Shown one piece after another: positions 8,498 to 17,928 of a stretch of 64,000 nt of DNA (the first letter of the stretch is position 1; each line of letters starts with the position of its first letter). The translations under genes and the position numbers were made by a program. The notes below the pieces were generated by a model. It saw nothing but the letters and a program-made list of their open reading frames with translations, was not told the DNA's origin and did not search any database. Source of the stretch: Flavobacteriaceae bacterium (GTDB lineage Bacteria > Bacteroidota > Bacteroidia > Flavobacteriales > Flavobacteriaceae); NCBI GenBank assembly GCA_028284745.1, contig JANQRC010000009.1, positions 1 through 64,000 on the forward strand, in the 5' to 3' direction.

Positions 8498-10791
8498 CTA
8501 ACGACCATTACTTTTTTGATCGTGCTATCTTCACCATCTTGCGAGCTCACCAGCACAAGGTATACTCCTGATGCAACCCTGTGCCTGCCAAATGCGGTCA
8601 AGTCCCATTCTATGCTTCCGCCTTCCGAAGTTGTCTCAAACACTAGGTTGCCTTCTATATCTGTGATCTTGACATTGGCCCTTGAAGTAAGGCCTGCAAT
8701 CGTCAAGTTGCCTGCAAATCCAGGTCGTACAGGATTTGGATATGCGTACACTTCTGAAAGGTCATCACTTGGGTCAGTGGCCGTACCGCTAAATGAAAGC
8801 ATTCCTCGATTGGTAGCAATGAAGACCTCACCCGTGAGGCCATCGATCTCTATGTCATTGATGTTGTTTGAAGGCAACGGCGAGTTATCTTCTGTAAATT
8901 GATGAATGGTCTCTTGCCCATCAGGAGAGAAATAGAAGATCCCCGAATCTACCGTACCTACCCATTTGTTGTTTGAGCCGTCGACTTCAATATCTGTGAT
9001 AAACTGTTGGAACAACAGCTCGCTGGCCTCACCGTCATCTAAGATTATGATGGGCTGGGGCTCTGGAAGGTTTTCGGGGTCGAAGAAGTTTGCGGTATTG
9101 AACAACACTCTTAGCCCTGCTGAAGTTCCTATCCACAACCTACCATTGTTGTCTAATGCCAATGTGCGGACATTTACATCGGGGAGGCCTTCTTCTCCTA
9201 TAATTCTAAATCGACCTGCCTCGGCATTACCCTCATTGAAACCGACCAGCCCATTGGCTTCAGCTCCAAAAAACAGCGTGTTGTTACTGGTTGTTATAAT
9301 GTTGCTACAACCGTTATTTGATTCGATAAGCACATCGTCTGCATCAAAACCTCGGAAGCTACCATCGGTTCTTCTCACCACAAGGTCATATCGAACTCTA
9401 TGGGCCTGAGAAACAGTAAACCAGTAGTCCCCATTGTCAGCAAAGACTCCATCACCAACCCTGTAATCCATATTGTTATCATTATTGGGGTCTGTATCTT
9501 CAATTTCAGGGGTGTTCATGCCATTGAACAGTGCCGCCGGGGTATTATCTTGGAGCTCAAGAAGCCCTTCGTGATATGACCCTATGTAAAGATGTGTCTC
9601 ATCATTAGGGTCAATACTGATCGAAGACAGAACGCGTGCATTAAATGCATCTGCAAATGGAATCGTCTCCCATATACCCTCATTGAGTATGCTTATGCCA
9701 AATTCGTTGAGCCCCCCTAAGGCAAATGGATTATAGAAAAGATTGTATTGCCCAAACACTGCCCATAGTCGCTGAGTGGCCTTCTTTATAGCAAAGCCAT
9801 TATTTCTCAATGGTCCTGATGGGTGTATTTCTTCCACCATTGCAGTATTGAGGATCGATGTCTTAAGAATCCCAAACTCGGTGGTGCCCAGAAAGAGGTC
9901 ATTCCCTACGGAAATTGCCGTGGTGAACGTTACTTCGGGGTATTCTATAAAACTATCTATGTTAAGCACTTCTTGAAAGTCGGCATCATATACATACACT
10001 TGATCATCGGTGGTGAGCACTAAAAAGCCATCGCTGACCTCGACATCAAGTATCTGACGTGGAAGCTGTGTCAATACAGAGAAGGTGGTGCCATCGAAAG
10101 AAACAATCTGTCTCGAAGTGTCGCCCAGATACACCAATCCATTGAACGTTGTCACTGTGGTGTAATCTCCTACTCTGATACGCTGCCACTGGTCGAAATC
10201 TATGAGGTCATCATTCATTACAGGGGCTGCATACAAGCCATCATTAGTGGCTGCATAGATAAAGTCGTTGGTAATGGCCGTCTGCCTCACCTGCACCTGA
10301 GCTCCATTTTCACCAATGAAATACGTGTCATCAAACTCTAGCTCATTGATATCATAAAGCGATATGCCAAAGTCTGAAGCGATGTATATGAAGTCTCCGT
10401 ACCTTAAAAAGTGGTTGATCTTCTTGACACCTGGAGATATGGTAACCTTCTCTAGAATGTCTACCACTTGCAAGACATCTTGTGTGTCTTCGGTATAAAC
10501 TTGGAAAGAACCGTCCTCGTGCCCAAGTACAAGTCGGTTGGTCTCAATGTCAAACAAAGAGGTGGTTATTGTCTTTCCGGACAGTCCATTGACTGAAGAT
10601 ATTTTTGACAATTCGCCCAGTTCGTTGTAGGTAAAGAATGCATTTTCAGCACTTGCGTATATCATTTGGTCACCAGAAGAAATGTCTTTGATGTTGTTGT
10701 AGGAGTAATAGCCCGTCCAATTTTCGGTTTCATTTTGCGCAAAGCAAGCAAAGGGCACCCATAAAAGGGCAATGAGCATTTTTTTGGTCAT
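8494..10791 (-). CDS. porZ: PorZ, type IX secretion system surface component
   Basis: The 765-residue protein has a signal peptide (MLIALLWVPFACFAQ), two seven-bladed beta-propeller regions with repeated 'two-component regulator propeller' blades (for example LWIGTSAGLRVL near residue 555 and VFIATNRGMLSF near 660), and a C-terminal T9SS-type domain beginning VYAYPNPVRPGF and ending TIKKVMVVR. This is the PorZ layout. In Porphyromonas, PorZ is part of the surface attachment complex that hands anionic lipopolysaccharide to the sortase PorU. In flavobacteria without A-LPS the ligand may differ. Start chosen at the signal peptide; a terminator of the upstream gdhA lies just before it, so porZ should have its own promoter. 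recO overlaps its end. Confidence 0.9.
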   Translation of the reverse strand: MTKKMLIALLWVPFACFAQNETENWTGYYSYNNIKDISSGDQMIYASAENAFFTYNELGELSKISSVNGLSGKTITTSLFDIETNRLVLGHEDGSFQVYTEDTQDVLQVVDILEKVTISPGVKKINHFLRYGDFIYIASDFGISLYDINELEFDDTYFIGENGAQVQVRQTAITNDFIYAATNDGLYAAPVMNDDLIDFDQWQRIRVGDYTTVTTFNGLVYLGDTSRQIVSFDGTTFSVLTQLPRQILDVEVSDGFLVLTTDDQVYVYDADFQEVLNIDSFIEYPEVTFTTAISVGNDLFLGTTEFGILKTSILNTAMVEEIHPSGPLRNNGFAIKKATQRLWAVFGQYNLFYNPFALGGLNEFGISILNEGIWETIPFADAFNARVLSSISIDPNDETHLYIGSYHEGLLELQDNTPAALFNGMNTPEIEDTDPNNDNNMDYRVGDGVFADNGDYWFTVSQAHRVRYDLVVRRTDGSFRGFDADDVLIESNNGCSNIITTSNNTLFFGAEANGLVGFNEGNAEAGRFRIIGEEGLPDVNVRTLALDNNGRLWIGTSAGLRVLFNTANFFDPENLPEPQPIIILDDGEASELLFQQFITDIEVDGSNNKWVGTVDSGIFYFSPDGQETIHQFTEDNSPLPSNNINDIEIDGLTGEVFIATNRGMLSFSGTATDPSDDLSEVYAYPNPVRPGFAGNLTIAGLTSRANVKITDIEGNLVFETTSEGGSIEWDLTAFGRHRVASGVYLVLVSSQDGEDSTIKKVMVVR

Positions 10792-10842
10792 GAGACAAAT
10801 TTAGCTTTTTATCCATAACGAACACTTTTAAGAAATAATATG

Positions 10843-10870
10843 AAAAAAGCCTTCTAAAAACGAAGGCTTT
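10843..10870 (-). terminator. Rho-independent terminator after gdhA
   Basis: The stem agccttc/gaaggct (10848-10854 with 10862-10868) has a loop of about 7 and is followed on the minus strand by a T run. It lies about 30 bases beyond the gdhA stop and separates gdhA from porZ. Confidence 0.83.
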
Positions 10871-10897
10871 CATGTATACTGGGTCCAAGAAGATCTT

Positions 10898-12238
10898 CTA
10901 TACCACTCCTTGAGCAAGCATGGCGTCTGCCACTTTTACAAAACCAGCAATATTGGCGCCTTTCACGTAATTGGTGAAGTCTCCTTCTTTGCCATAGGTC
11001 ATACTTGCCTCGTGGATGTTGTTCATGATTCCTTTTAGTCTATCATCGACCTCTTCCCGGGTCCAGCTATACCTAAGAGAATTCTGAGCCATCTCGAGGC
11101 CAGATACCGCCACTCCTCCTGCATTGGAGGCTTTCCCTGGAGCAAAAAGGATCTTATTATGCAAGAAGACCTCTATGGCCTCTGGTGTGCTTGGCATATT
11201 GGCTCCTTCGCTCACACAGACACATCCATTGTCTACGAGTTCTTGGGCTGCCTTCCCGTCAAGTTCGTTCTGTGTGGCGCAAGGGAGTGCAATGTCACAA
11301 GGAACGCTCCATGGTTTTTTGCCTTGGTGGTATTCTGCTGAAGGGTATTTGTCGAGATACTCATGTATCCTAGCTCTTTTCTCGTTCTTTAGCATCATTA
11401 CATACGCTAGTTTTTCTTCATCTATGCCATCTTTATCGTAGATATAGCCTGAAGAATCCGAAAGTGTCACTACTTTTCCGCCAAGCTGTATGGTCTTCTC
11501 TGCAGCATACTGAGCCACATTTCCTGATCCAGATATCGCCACGGTCTTGTCTTGAAAACCTTGGCCCTTGGTCCTTAGCATATTTTCAGCAAAGTACACA
11601 TTGCCATAGCCTGTAGCTTCGGGGCGTATCAGCGAACCTCCCCATGACATTCCTTTTCCGGTAAGCACTCCTGTAAATTCGTTCTTGAGTCTTTTGTACT
11701 GGCCAAACATATAGCCGATCTCTCTGCCGCCTACACCGATGTCTCCGGCGGGAACATCCTTATTGGGTCCAATATGCCTGAACAGTTCGCTCATAAAGCT
11801 CTGGCAGAAACGCATCACCTCATTGTCTGACTTTCCTTTTGGGTTGAAGTCAGAGCCTCCTTTTCCGCCTCCCATAGGCAATGTGGTCAAACTATTCTTG
11901 AAGACCTGTTCGAAAGCTAGGAACTTGAGAATGCTCAGGTTTACCGAAGGATGAAAACGAAGCCCTCCTTTGTAGGGGCCGATAGCCGAGTTCATTTCTA
12001 TTCTGAAACCTCTGTTCACCTGAATCTCTCCCTGGTCGTCGATCCACGGAACACGAAACATCAAAACACGTTCAGGCTCTGCCATTCTTAATAGAATATT
12101 CTTCCCGTGATAGATTTCGTGCTGCACGATGTAGGGTATCACTGTTTCGGCAACTTCGCGCACGGCTTGTAAAAATTCCGGCTCATTTTGATTCTTGTCT
12201 TCAACAAGTTTCATGAAAGCATTGATCTTGTTTTCCAT
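10898..12238 (-). CDS. gdhA: NADP-type glutamate dehydrogenase
   Basis: This 446-residue cytoplasmic enzyme interconverts 2-oxoglutarate plus ammonium and glutamate. The catalytic lysine loop is PMGGGKGGSDFNPKG (about residues 122-136), the substrate region YKGGLRFHPSVN precedes it, and a Rossmann domain with AISGSGNVAQYA (about 235-246) follows. Length and the GSGNVA fingerprint fit the hexameric, mostly NADP(H)-dependent biosynthetic class. A promoter with a TATATTTG element lies about 55 bases upstream and a terminator follows, so it looks monocistronic. Confidence 0.96.
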   Translation of the reverse strand: MENKINAFMKLVEDKNQNEPEFLQAVREVAETVIPYIVQHEIYHGKNILLRMAEPERVLMFRVPWIDDQGEIQVNRGFRIEMNSAIGPYKGGLRFHPSVNLSILKFLAFEQVFKNSLTTLPMGGGKGGSDFNPKGKSDNEVMRFCQSFMSELFRHIGPNKDVPAGDIGVGGREIGYMFGQYKRLKNEFTGVLTGKGMSWGGSLIRPEATGYGNVYFAENMLRTKGQGFQDKTVAISGSGNVAQYAAEKTIQLGGKVVTLSDSSGYIYDKDGIDEEKLAYVMMLKNEKRARIHEYLDKYPSAEYHQGKKPWSVPCDIALPCATQNELDGKAAQELVDNGCVCVSEGANMPSTPEAIEVFLHNKILFAPGKASNAGGVAVSGLEMAQNSLRYSWTREEVDDRLKGIMNNIHEASMTYGKEGDFTNYVKGANIAGFVKVADAMLAQGVV

Positions 12239-12292
12239 TGAAAAAATCAGGTTTGTTTAGAAGATATACAATTTGTAGATTGAAAAGTAATG

Positions 12293-12327
12293 CAAATATA
12301 CGTTTTCCTAAAAATAAAGTGCTCAAA
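12293..12327 (-). promoter_or_regulatory. Bacteroidota-type promoter of gdhA
   Basis: On the minus strand TTTG (12324-12327) is followed after 23 bases by TATATTTG (12293-12300), matching the TTTG...TAnnTTTG consensus of the primary sigma factor in this phylum. The spacer is at the long end of the usual range. Confidence 0.5.
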
Positions 12328-12420
12328 ATTTACAATACCGCAAACATGGAGGGAAGGGCTATTCAACAGGATCACAAAAAGCCATAGACCACAATTATTT
12401 AGAGATTTACTACATTTTAT

Positions 12421-12450
12421 TTTGAACATATACCCCTTTTCATATATTTG
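12421..12450 (+). promoter_or_regulatory. Bacteroidota-type promoter of the THC0290_0291 gene
   Basis: TTTG (12421-12424), an 18-base spacer, then TATATTTG (12443-12450). The predicted transcript would begin near 12456, leaving a leader of about 30 bases before the ATG at 12489. It is divergent from the gdhA promoter. Confidence 0.6.
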
Positions 12451-12488
12451 CCCAGACGAACCCCGAAATTCGTTAACCTACTTGATAA

Positions 12489-13280
12489 ATGTTTAGGCTA
12501 AAGAAAATACTTTGTTGTATTTGGTTGGGACTCTCCATGAGCTATGGTTTCTCTCAATTAGGATTCTCGCATGAGCTTGGCTTCATCGCGGGACCTGCCC
12601 CTTTTCAATCAGACTATGGCCAACGCTACGATTGGGAAACCAATAAGGGCAATTTAGGCTTTAAGGCAGCACTCATACATTATCTGAACTTCTCGTATCA
12701 GAGCGAATGTGATTGCTACACGACCTATACCTATTTCAACGATCACTTCAAGATAAGGAATGAGATCTCTTACTTTTCATCCAAGCTAGACCATTTTGGG
12801 GAATTTGCCGAGAAAGACAACGTTGGTGGGCGTTTCCTGAGAGATGAAATGAACGGAAAGACCACTGTCTACGGTATCGGAACACAGCTGGAATTCTTCC
12901 CCAGGAGCGTAAGGGACTACGAAAACGGTGGGTTTCTGTTTTCTCCCTATGGGAGTATTGGTGTGAAGTTCAACTACTTTGTCCCTGAGGTAGATGTAGA
13001 TTACAGCAATATTGGGGAAGGGTCCTTTTTGGGCACCAAGTTTGGCCCGCAATACATCTCTGAGGAATCAGATACAACACTCTCATTTACTGCCAGTGCT
13101 GGGTCACGATTCAAGCTATCAACTCTTTCGGACATCGTGGTCGAGGCCAAGTGGGAATATTTTCTGTCTAACTGGGTCGATGGTGTGAACCCAGACGAGA
13201 CGATCTACCCCGAGAACAGGGCTAATGATTGGATGTTCTTCATAGGGGTTGGTTATATCTACTATCTAGATTTCCAGTAA
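12489..13280 (+). CDS. THC0290_0291 family protein, probable outer-membrane beta-barrel
   Basis: The 263-residue protein has a signal peptide (hydrophobic residues 7-22, ending near YGFSQ) and alternating aromatic beta-strands throughout, with the N-terminal block GFSHELGFIAGPAPFQSDYGQR that I associate with the flavobacterial THC0290_0291 family. Its C-terminal strand ends in Phe-Gln, as in small barrels. No function is established. It is transcribed alone and away from gdhA, with the promoter listed above. The family call rests on recall of the N-terminal pattern. Confidence 0.72.
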   Translation: MFRLKKILCCIWLGLSMSYGFSQLGFSHELGFIAGPAPFQSDYGQRYDWETNKGNLGFKAALIHYLNFSYQSECDCYTTYTYFNDHFKIRNEISYFSSKLDHFGEFAEKDNVGGRFLRDEMNGKTTVYGIGTQLEFFPRSVRDYENGGFLFSPYGSIGVKFNYFVPEVDVDYSNIGEGSFLGTKFGPQYISEESDTTLSFTASAGSRFKLSTLSDIVVEAKWEYFLSNWVDGVNPDETIYPENRANDWMFFIGVGYIYYLDFQ

Positions 13281-13291
13281 TCCTTCACATC

Positions 13292-13325
13292 AAAAAAAAA
13301 AGACTTCACAACATTGTGCAAAGTC
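13292..13325 (-). terminator. Terminator after the cystathionine gamma-synthase-like gene
   Basis: An imperfect hairpin (GACTT-CACA paired with TGTG-CAAAGTC, 13302-13325) is followed on the minus strand by about ten T (13292-13301). It lies between two convergent genes and points to the minus-strand one. Confidence 0.65.
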
Positions 13326-13351
13326 CTCGCTTTGAATTTTCTCTTTGTTTT

Positions 13352-14491
13352 CTAACCGATCGCCTGCGCTAGGTCGGCAATAAGGTCATTGATGTCCTCA
13401 ATTCCTACGCTTAGGCGGATCAACGAATCGACCACCCCTGTTTTCTCTCGCTCTCCCCTTGGAATGGAAGCGTGTGTCATACTTGCCGGGTGGCCAGCCA
13501 AAGATTCTACGCCGCCCAACGATTCGGCCAAGGTGAATACGTTCAAGTTCTCAACGATACGAATGGCCTCAGCATAATCATTCCCTTTGGCCACAAAAGA
13601 GACCATGCCTCCAAAGTCGTCCATCTGTCTCTCGGCGATCTCATGATTGGGATGGTCTTCAAAACCAGGCCAGTATACGCTCTCGACCTTTGGATGGTCC
13701 TTCAAATATTCAGCTATCGCCTTTCCATTCTCACAATGGCGTTGCATGCGTACATGCAAGGTCTTGATACCGCGCAATACCAAGAAGCTGTCCATGGGGC
13801 CGCATACCGCTCCGCTCGCATTCTGCAAGAAATACAGTTGGTCGGCAAGTTCCTTGTCCTTTACCACCAAGGCACCCATGACCACATCACTGTGACCTCC
13901 CAAATATTTAGTGGCAGAGTGCATTACGATATCAGCCCCTAGGTCTAAAGGGCGTTGCAGATATGGTGTGGCAAAGGTATTATCTACCGCCAAGAGAATA
14001 TTGTGTTTCCTCGCCACTGAAGCCACTGCCTCAATATCGATGATATTCATCATGGGGTTGGTGGGCGTCTCTACCCAGATCAACTTGGTATGCTCATTGA
14101 CATAGTCTTCGATCGCCGAAGCATTTTCCATGCCTGTGAAGTGAAACTTTATTCCAAAGCCTTCAAAAACCTTGGTGAACAAGCGGTATGACCCTCCGTA
14201 CAGGTCATTGGTAGAGATCACTTCATCGCCTGGCCTCAATAGCTTGATCACGGCATCAATGGCTGCCAAGCCACTGCCAAAGGCAAGGCCAAACTTCCCG
14301 TTTTCTATACTAGCGAAAGCATTTTCCAATGCTTTGCGCGTTGGGTTGTGCGTTCGGCTATACTCAAATCCCTTGTGGCCGCCCGGCGTGGTTTGCGCGT
14401 AGGTAGATGTCTGGTAGATGGGTGGCATCACAGCACCATAGGCTTTGTCGTGCTCTTGGCCACCATGTATTGTTCTCGTGTTGAATTTCAT
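13352..14491 (-). CDS. PLP-dependent trans-sulfuration enzyme (cystathionine gamma-synthase/lyase)
   Basis: From [11 protein letters not shown] (start near 14491) the protein has about 379 residues, the normal length of the Cys/Met-metabolism PLP family. Visible landmarks are the PPIYQTSTY segment, the phosphate-binding FGSGLAAI near residue 80, and the PLP lysine in [12 protein letters not shown] near residue 200. The family includes cystathionine gamma-synthase, cystathionine beta- and gamma-lyases and O-acetylhomoserine enzymes, which residue inspection alone does not separate; the overall pattern looks most like cystathionine gamma-synthase/lyase. The frame stays open upstream to a TTG, but that extension is basic and unlike the family. 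It is divergent from the DUF3298 gene. Confidence 0.88.
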   Translation of the reverse strand: MKFNTRTIHGGQEHDKAYGAVMPPIYQTSTYAQTTPGGHKGFEYSRTHNPTRKALENAFASIENGKFGLAFGSGLAAIDAVIKLLRPGDEVISTNDLYGGSYRLFTKVFEGFGIKFHFTGMENASAIEDYVNEHTKLIWVETPTNPMMNIIDIEAVASVARKHNILLAVDNTFATPYLQRPLDLGADIVMHSATKYLGGHSDVVMGALVVKDKELADQLYFLQNASGAVCGPMDSFLVLRGIKTLHVRMQRHCENGKAIAEYLKDHPKVESVYWPGFEDHPNHEIAERQMDDFGGMVSFVAKGNDYAEAIRIVENLNVFTLAESLGGVESLAGHPASMTHASIPRGEREKTGVVDSLIRLSVGIEDINDLIADLAQAIG

Positions 14492-14601
14492 AGCCTCTGG
14501 ACTCATGTATTTCTTCTTAAAAGCTCGACAAAAGTACCGTTTCCTTTTGGGGTTTCCAACCAAGCGAGTACATTAGCTTTACATTTAAACCCTAGTTGAA
14601 A

Positions 14602-15330
14602 ATGAAGCGATCCTTCTGCCTTGTTCTTGTTTTGCTCACCATTAGTTGTGCAGAAGAACATGCCCTTACATTCGTACCTGTTGAATATCATGGCGAAACT
14701 TGTGAAGAATGCCCTGTGATCGAGGTGAATATTCCCGAAGCGGTAAGTGATGACAGCGTTTCTGCCAGCATCAACGCTTCACTGAGAGAGGTAGCCATCG
14801 CGACACTAAGTCTTGTTGAAGAGGGCGATGCAAACACGATAGGAGAGGCCATTGAGCAATTCAGGGCGCAGTATGAAGACTTGAAAGAGGATTATCAACA
14901 AGCCGCGCCTTGGGAAACCACCGTTGACGGAGAGGTTTCTTATAAAAGCGACCGTGTCATTTCTGTGCGTATGGAATCCTACTCGTTTACGGGCGGGGCA
15001 CATGGGTATGGCGCTACTTCATTTGTGAATTTTGATGCCAAGACTGGCGAACAGCTACAGGTCGAAGCACTCTTCAAGGATGCCAAGGGCTTTGCCTCTC
15101 ACTGTGAAGAACTTTTTCGCAAGCAAGAGGGGATTCCGGTAGATGAGAACATCAATGCCACAGGGTTCTTCTTTGAAGGTGATACCTTTCATCTGCCCGA
15201 AAACATCGGTTTCACTGAAAAGGGATTGCTGCTTGTTTACAATGCCTACGAAATTGCCTCGTATGCAGACGGGCAGAGACGATTAGAGGTCATTTATGAA
15301 GATGCAGACCCTTTTCTTACCAAGCGATAA
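14602..15330 (+). CDS. DUF3298/DUF4163-type lipoprotein
   Basis: The 242-residue protein starts with a lipoprotein signal (VLVLLTISCAEEH, Cys near residue 17). It continues with a DUF4163-like region (about 30-120) and a DUF3298-like C-terminal domain marked by SYSFTGGAHGYGATSFVNFD (about residues 130-150), the same module found in RsiV-type anti-sigma factors. Here there is no cytoplasmic domain, so it is a periplasmic or outer-membrane-attached lipoprotein of unknown role. A TTG six bases upstream is in frame, but the ATG at 14602 is the likelier start. Confidence 0.78.
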   Translation: MKRSFCLVLVLLTISCAEEHALTFVPVEYHGETCEECPVIEVNIPEAVSDDSVSASINASLREVAIATLSLVEEGDANTIGEAIEQFRAQYEDLKEDYQQAAPWETTVDGEVSYKSDRVISVRMESYSFTGGAHGYGATSFVNFDAKTGEQLQVEALFKDAKGFASHCEELFRKQEGIPVDENINATGFFFEGDTFHLPENIGFTEKGLLLVYNAYEIASYADGQRRLEVIYEDADPFLTKR

Positions 15331-15380
15331 CGGTCGCATAAATAGTCTTTTTGATGCCGTTTATGCTTTGTTGGGCATAG

Positions 15381-16859
15381 CTATTTTTCTCCAGTTTCTA
15401 TTTCGATTATTTCTTTTCCGTACATTCCAAGGTACTGAGCAAGTAACTTTTCATAAACTTTATATCCATCATCAATATTTGTAAAAATCAATAACCCTTG
15501 TTTTGTCTTTGGAAAGATAAAGACAATAGTCTGAACTCCATTATCAGAACCTCCATGTGAAAGTGCAAAGTTACCGTCTTTAAAATCGTATTTTTCAAAA
15601 CCTAGTCCAAAATGCTTTCCTTTTTGCGAACTCACTTGGTTGGATTGCATTTCTTTGAATATTGATTCAGATAAACCATATCCATTCAAAACTGCGGTTA
15701 AAAACTTTCCATAGTCTTCAACTGAAGTAAGTAGATCATCAGCACCATTTGCCACTTTTCTTCGATAGGTTACTTTATAGCTTTTTACTTCTCTATCGTA
15801 GCCCAAAGCCAATCTCTGTTCGTCTATAGTATCATCCCAAACATAATGGGTGTCGTTCATCTTTAGAGGCATAAAGATCAATTCAGTTGCAAGCTGGTCA
15901 AGAGGCTTATCAAACTTGTTTTCAATAATCTTTCTCAAATATTCAAAACCCTCTCCTGAATATTGATATTTAGTGCCAGGTGTGAATTGGAACTTCAATT
16001 TTTCGTCTCGCCAGTTAGGAAAGCCTGTTTGGTGACTTAGTATGTGCCTTATTGTTATTTGCTTATGCCTTGCGTCATTTTTTAAGTCAGGGTCAGTCCA
16101 ATATTTATGAACAGGTTCGTCTAAACTTAGTTTATTTTGACTGATTAACATCAAGGCCAGATAGGCAGTTACGGGCTTTGTTAATGAAGCAACGTTGAAT
16201 ATGGTATTTATAGACGCTCTTCCTTTTCCATTATGACTACCTATTACTCTTACTTGCTCTAGTTGGCCATCGTCAATTATGCCAAGTCCAAGAGCAGGTA
16301 TATTATTATCAATTAACCACTGCTTAAGTTCGGATGAGTTGAACAAGTTTGCACTTTCTATTTCTTTTTTATTCTTATGGTTAAAACTTAAACTCCTTTT
16401 TAATTTCCAATCATCGTTCTCCAACATCCACAGATGATCAAAATCCGCAGAGCTCGCAAATTTTTCTTTACCGCCATTTATAGTCTCATAAAAATTATGG
16501 ACGCCCTTTTGGATGGCACCGTATAAACTTCCATTATCATAAAGCGGATAAATCTTAGTTGAGCTATCTATTAATTCTCTCCTTGATTGATAATCCTCAG
16601 GCGATCTGCACAATCCATTCTTGAGAGCATTCAAAAATTCAGCTTTATCTTGCTTCCCGCCTTTATCGTGAAAAAATTCAAAGTCATGAGTCAAAATATC
16701 TTCAAACTGACTTATGTTGCAGGTATTAAAACCAACGCTGAATAAAAGACTATCTTTTTTAATGATCTCTTTATATAACTCGAAGTCGTTAGTGATTTGT
16801 GCTTTAGAACTGGAAATTGTTAGTAGAAGGGAAACTAAAACAATACGTTTATTTTTCAT
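15381..16859 (-). CDS. Serine hydrolase (beta-lactamase class C fold) with N-terminal NTF2-like domain
   Basis: After a signal peptide (residues 1-20) comes a DUF4440/NTF2-like domain (about 25-160) and then a class C beta-lactamase-type domain (about 175-480). The catalytic SxxK is SLTK in NVASLTKPVTAY, the Tyr motif is YSG in KYQYSGEGF, and the third motif is SHGGSDNG. Such enzymes are usually periplasmic esterases, peptidases or D-aminopeptidases rather than antibiotic-resistance enzymes; the substrate cannot be predicted. The gene is richer in A and T than its neighbours, which hints at recent acquisition. It is convergent with the DUF3298 lipoprotein gene. Confidence 0.85.
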   Translation of the reverse strand: MKNKRIVLVSLLLTISSSKAQITNDFELYKEIIKKDSLLFSVGFNTCNISQFEDILTHDFEFFHDKGGKQDKAEFLNALKNGLCRSPEDYQSRRELIDSSTKIYPLYDNGSLYGAIQKGVHNFYETINGGKEKFASSADFDHLWMLENDDWKLKRSLSFNHKNKKEIESANLFNSSELKQWLIDNNIPALGLGIIDDGQLEQVRVIGSHNGKGRASINTIFNVASLTKPVTAYLALMLISQNKLSLDEPVHKYWTDPDLKNDARHKQITIRHILSHQTGFPNWRDEKLKFQFTPGTKYQYSGEGFEYLRKIIENKFDKPLDQLATELIFMPLKMNDTHYVWDDTIDEQRLALGYDREVKSYKVTYRRKVANGADDLLTSVEDYGKFLTAVLNGYGLSESIFKEMQSNQVSSQKGKHFGLGFEKYDFKDGNFALSHGGSDNGVQTIVFIFPKTKQGLLIFTNIDDGYKVYEKLLAQYLGMYGKEIIEIETGEK

Positions 16860-16923
16860 CTAGTGAAGCTGTTTTCAAGGTCAGACGAGTATCCTTACTA
16901 TTTGTTACTGCGGTCTGTCATGA

Positions 16924-17382
16924 TTATCTCCCAGCTCTTCGCAATGCTAAAATGTATCCAAGGTGGATGCCTTCATGAAAGTTGTTGAACTCAATGGCGT
17001 TCTCAGCATTTTTGATCACTGTCTTTGTCGAGGTGGTGTATTCCTCATATTCCTTAAAAATCCCATTTGACAGATCTTCTTGTGTCTTCTCCAAGGTCGA
17101 AAAGAGCAGGCGGCTCACCTGGTCAACATCGTCTTTGGTTGCTTCTTTTTCTGGTCTGGTGCCCTTTTTATAGGTTAAGATAAACTCCTCTGAAACCATA
17201 GGCGTCGAACCTGATCTCTTATATACCAGGATCTGCTGGGTTGCCACGCAGTGAGCAATGTTCCAAAAGATATTGTTGTTGAAACCTTCAGGAATTCGAT
17301 TCAATTCTTCTAAGGGAAGGTCTTGTAGAAAATAGTAGAATATCTTTCGATTTTGAAGCGCAATGTGAAAGGCGTAATCCAT
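16924..17382 (-). CDS. DinB family protein
   Basis: The 152-residue protein looks like a DinB/YfiT four-helix bundle: it has an early helix ending in NNIFWNIAHCVATQQ (His near residue 44) and a late FNNFHEGIHLGYI (His near 136 and 140), together giving the three-histidine metal site of the superfamily. Members include metal-dependent thiol transferases, but for most the substrate is unknown. It stands alone, divergent from the ArsC-like gene. Confidence 0.85.
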   Translation of the reverse strand: MDYAFHIALQNRKIFYYFLQDLPLEELNRIPEGFNNNIFWNIAHCVATQQILVYKRSGSTPMVSEEFILTYKKGTRPEKEATKDDVDQVSRLLFSTLEKTQEDLSNGIFKEYEEYTTSTKTVIKNAENAIEFNNFHEGIHLGYILALRRAGR

Positions 17383-17497
17383 GTTGTAAATTTTTGAGAA
17401 AGATAGGTCTTTCTCCAGAAATGGTTTTTCTTTGCAATACAGAATTATCAGAGAAGTTCTGTTTTACCCTCACCCAAAGCTGTGCTTGCAGTTTTGA

Positions 17498-17515
17498 CCT
17501 CTCCCTCGGGAGAGG
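17498..17515. repeat. Short perfect palindrome in a divergent intergenic region
   Basis: cctctccc and gggagagg (17498-17505 and 17508-17515) form an 8-bp stem around two bases. It lies between divergent DinB and ArsC-like genes and resembles, in its ctc-ccc/ggg-gag core, the hairpin at 37153-37170. It may belong to a dispersed intergenic repeat family. Confidence 0.5.
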
Positions 17516-17574
17516 CAGCAGTGAAAATTCTGGGACAAGCCCCCGAGACATCATTTAAAGTGAAACTCATCCTC

Positions 17575-17928
17575 ATGAAAAAGATCTATCACCTTGCCGC
17601 TTGCAACACCTGTCAACGCATCATCAATGAACTCCAACTACCGGCGGGTTTTGAACTTCAAGAAATAAAGACACAACCCATGACTGAAACGCAGGTCGAC
17701 CAGATGAGATCGTTGGCCGGAAGCTACGAATCCTTGTTCAGCAAACGTGCACAGTTATACAAGCAGCGCAATCTAAAGGAGCAGCACCTAAGCGAAGACG
17801 ATTTCAAAGACCTGATCTTAGAACACTACACCTTTTTAAAGCGTCCTGTGATCATCATAGGCGATCAGATCTTTGTGGGCAACAGCAAAAAAGTGGTCGA
17901 AGCCGCCAAACAAGCCATTCATCCGTAA
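17575..17928 (+). CDS. ArsC/Spx-like thioredoxin-fold protein
   Basis: The 117-residue protein starts at MKKIYHLAACNTCQR; the open frame extends upstream through a palindrome but without a plausible start. It has the CxxC of the ArsC/Spx family near residues 10-13 and the C-terminal RPVIIIGDQIFVG motif common to ArsC-like oxidoreductases. The family includes glutaredoxin-linked arsenate reductases and the transcription factor Spx; with no arsenic genes nearby, arsenate reduction is not supported by context. Its stop overlaps the start of the EamA transporter by one base (TAATG), so they probably form an operon. Confidence 0.83.
   Translation: MKKIYHLAACNTCQRIINELQLPAGFELQEIKTQPMTETQVDQMRSLAGSYESLFSKRAQLYKQRNLKEQHLSEDDFKDLILEHYTFLKRPVIIIGDQIFVGNSKKVVEAAKQAIHP

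Noticed and set aside
12247-12429. 60-codon ORF in the gdhA upstream region
   Set aside because: It overlaps the promoter of gdhA and the divergent promoter; the sequence is AT-rich and shows no protein features.
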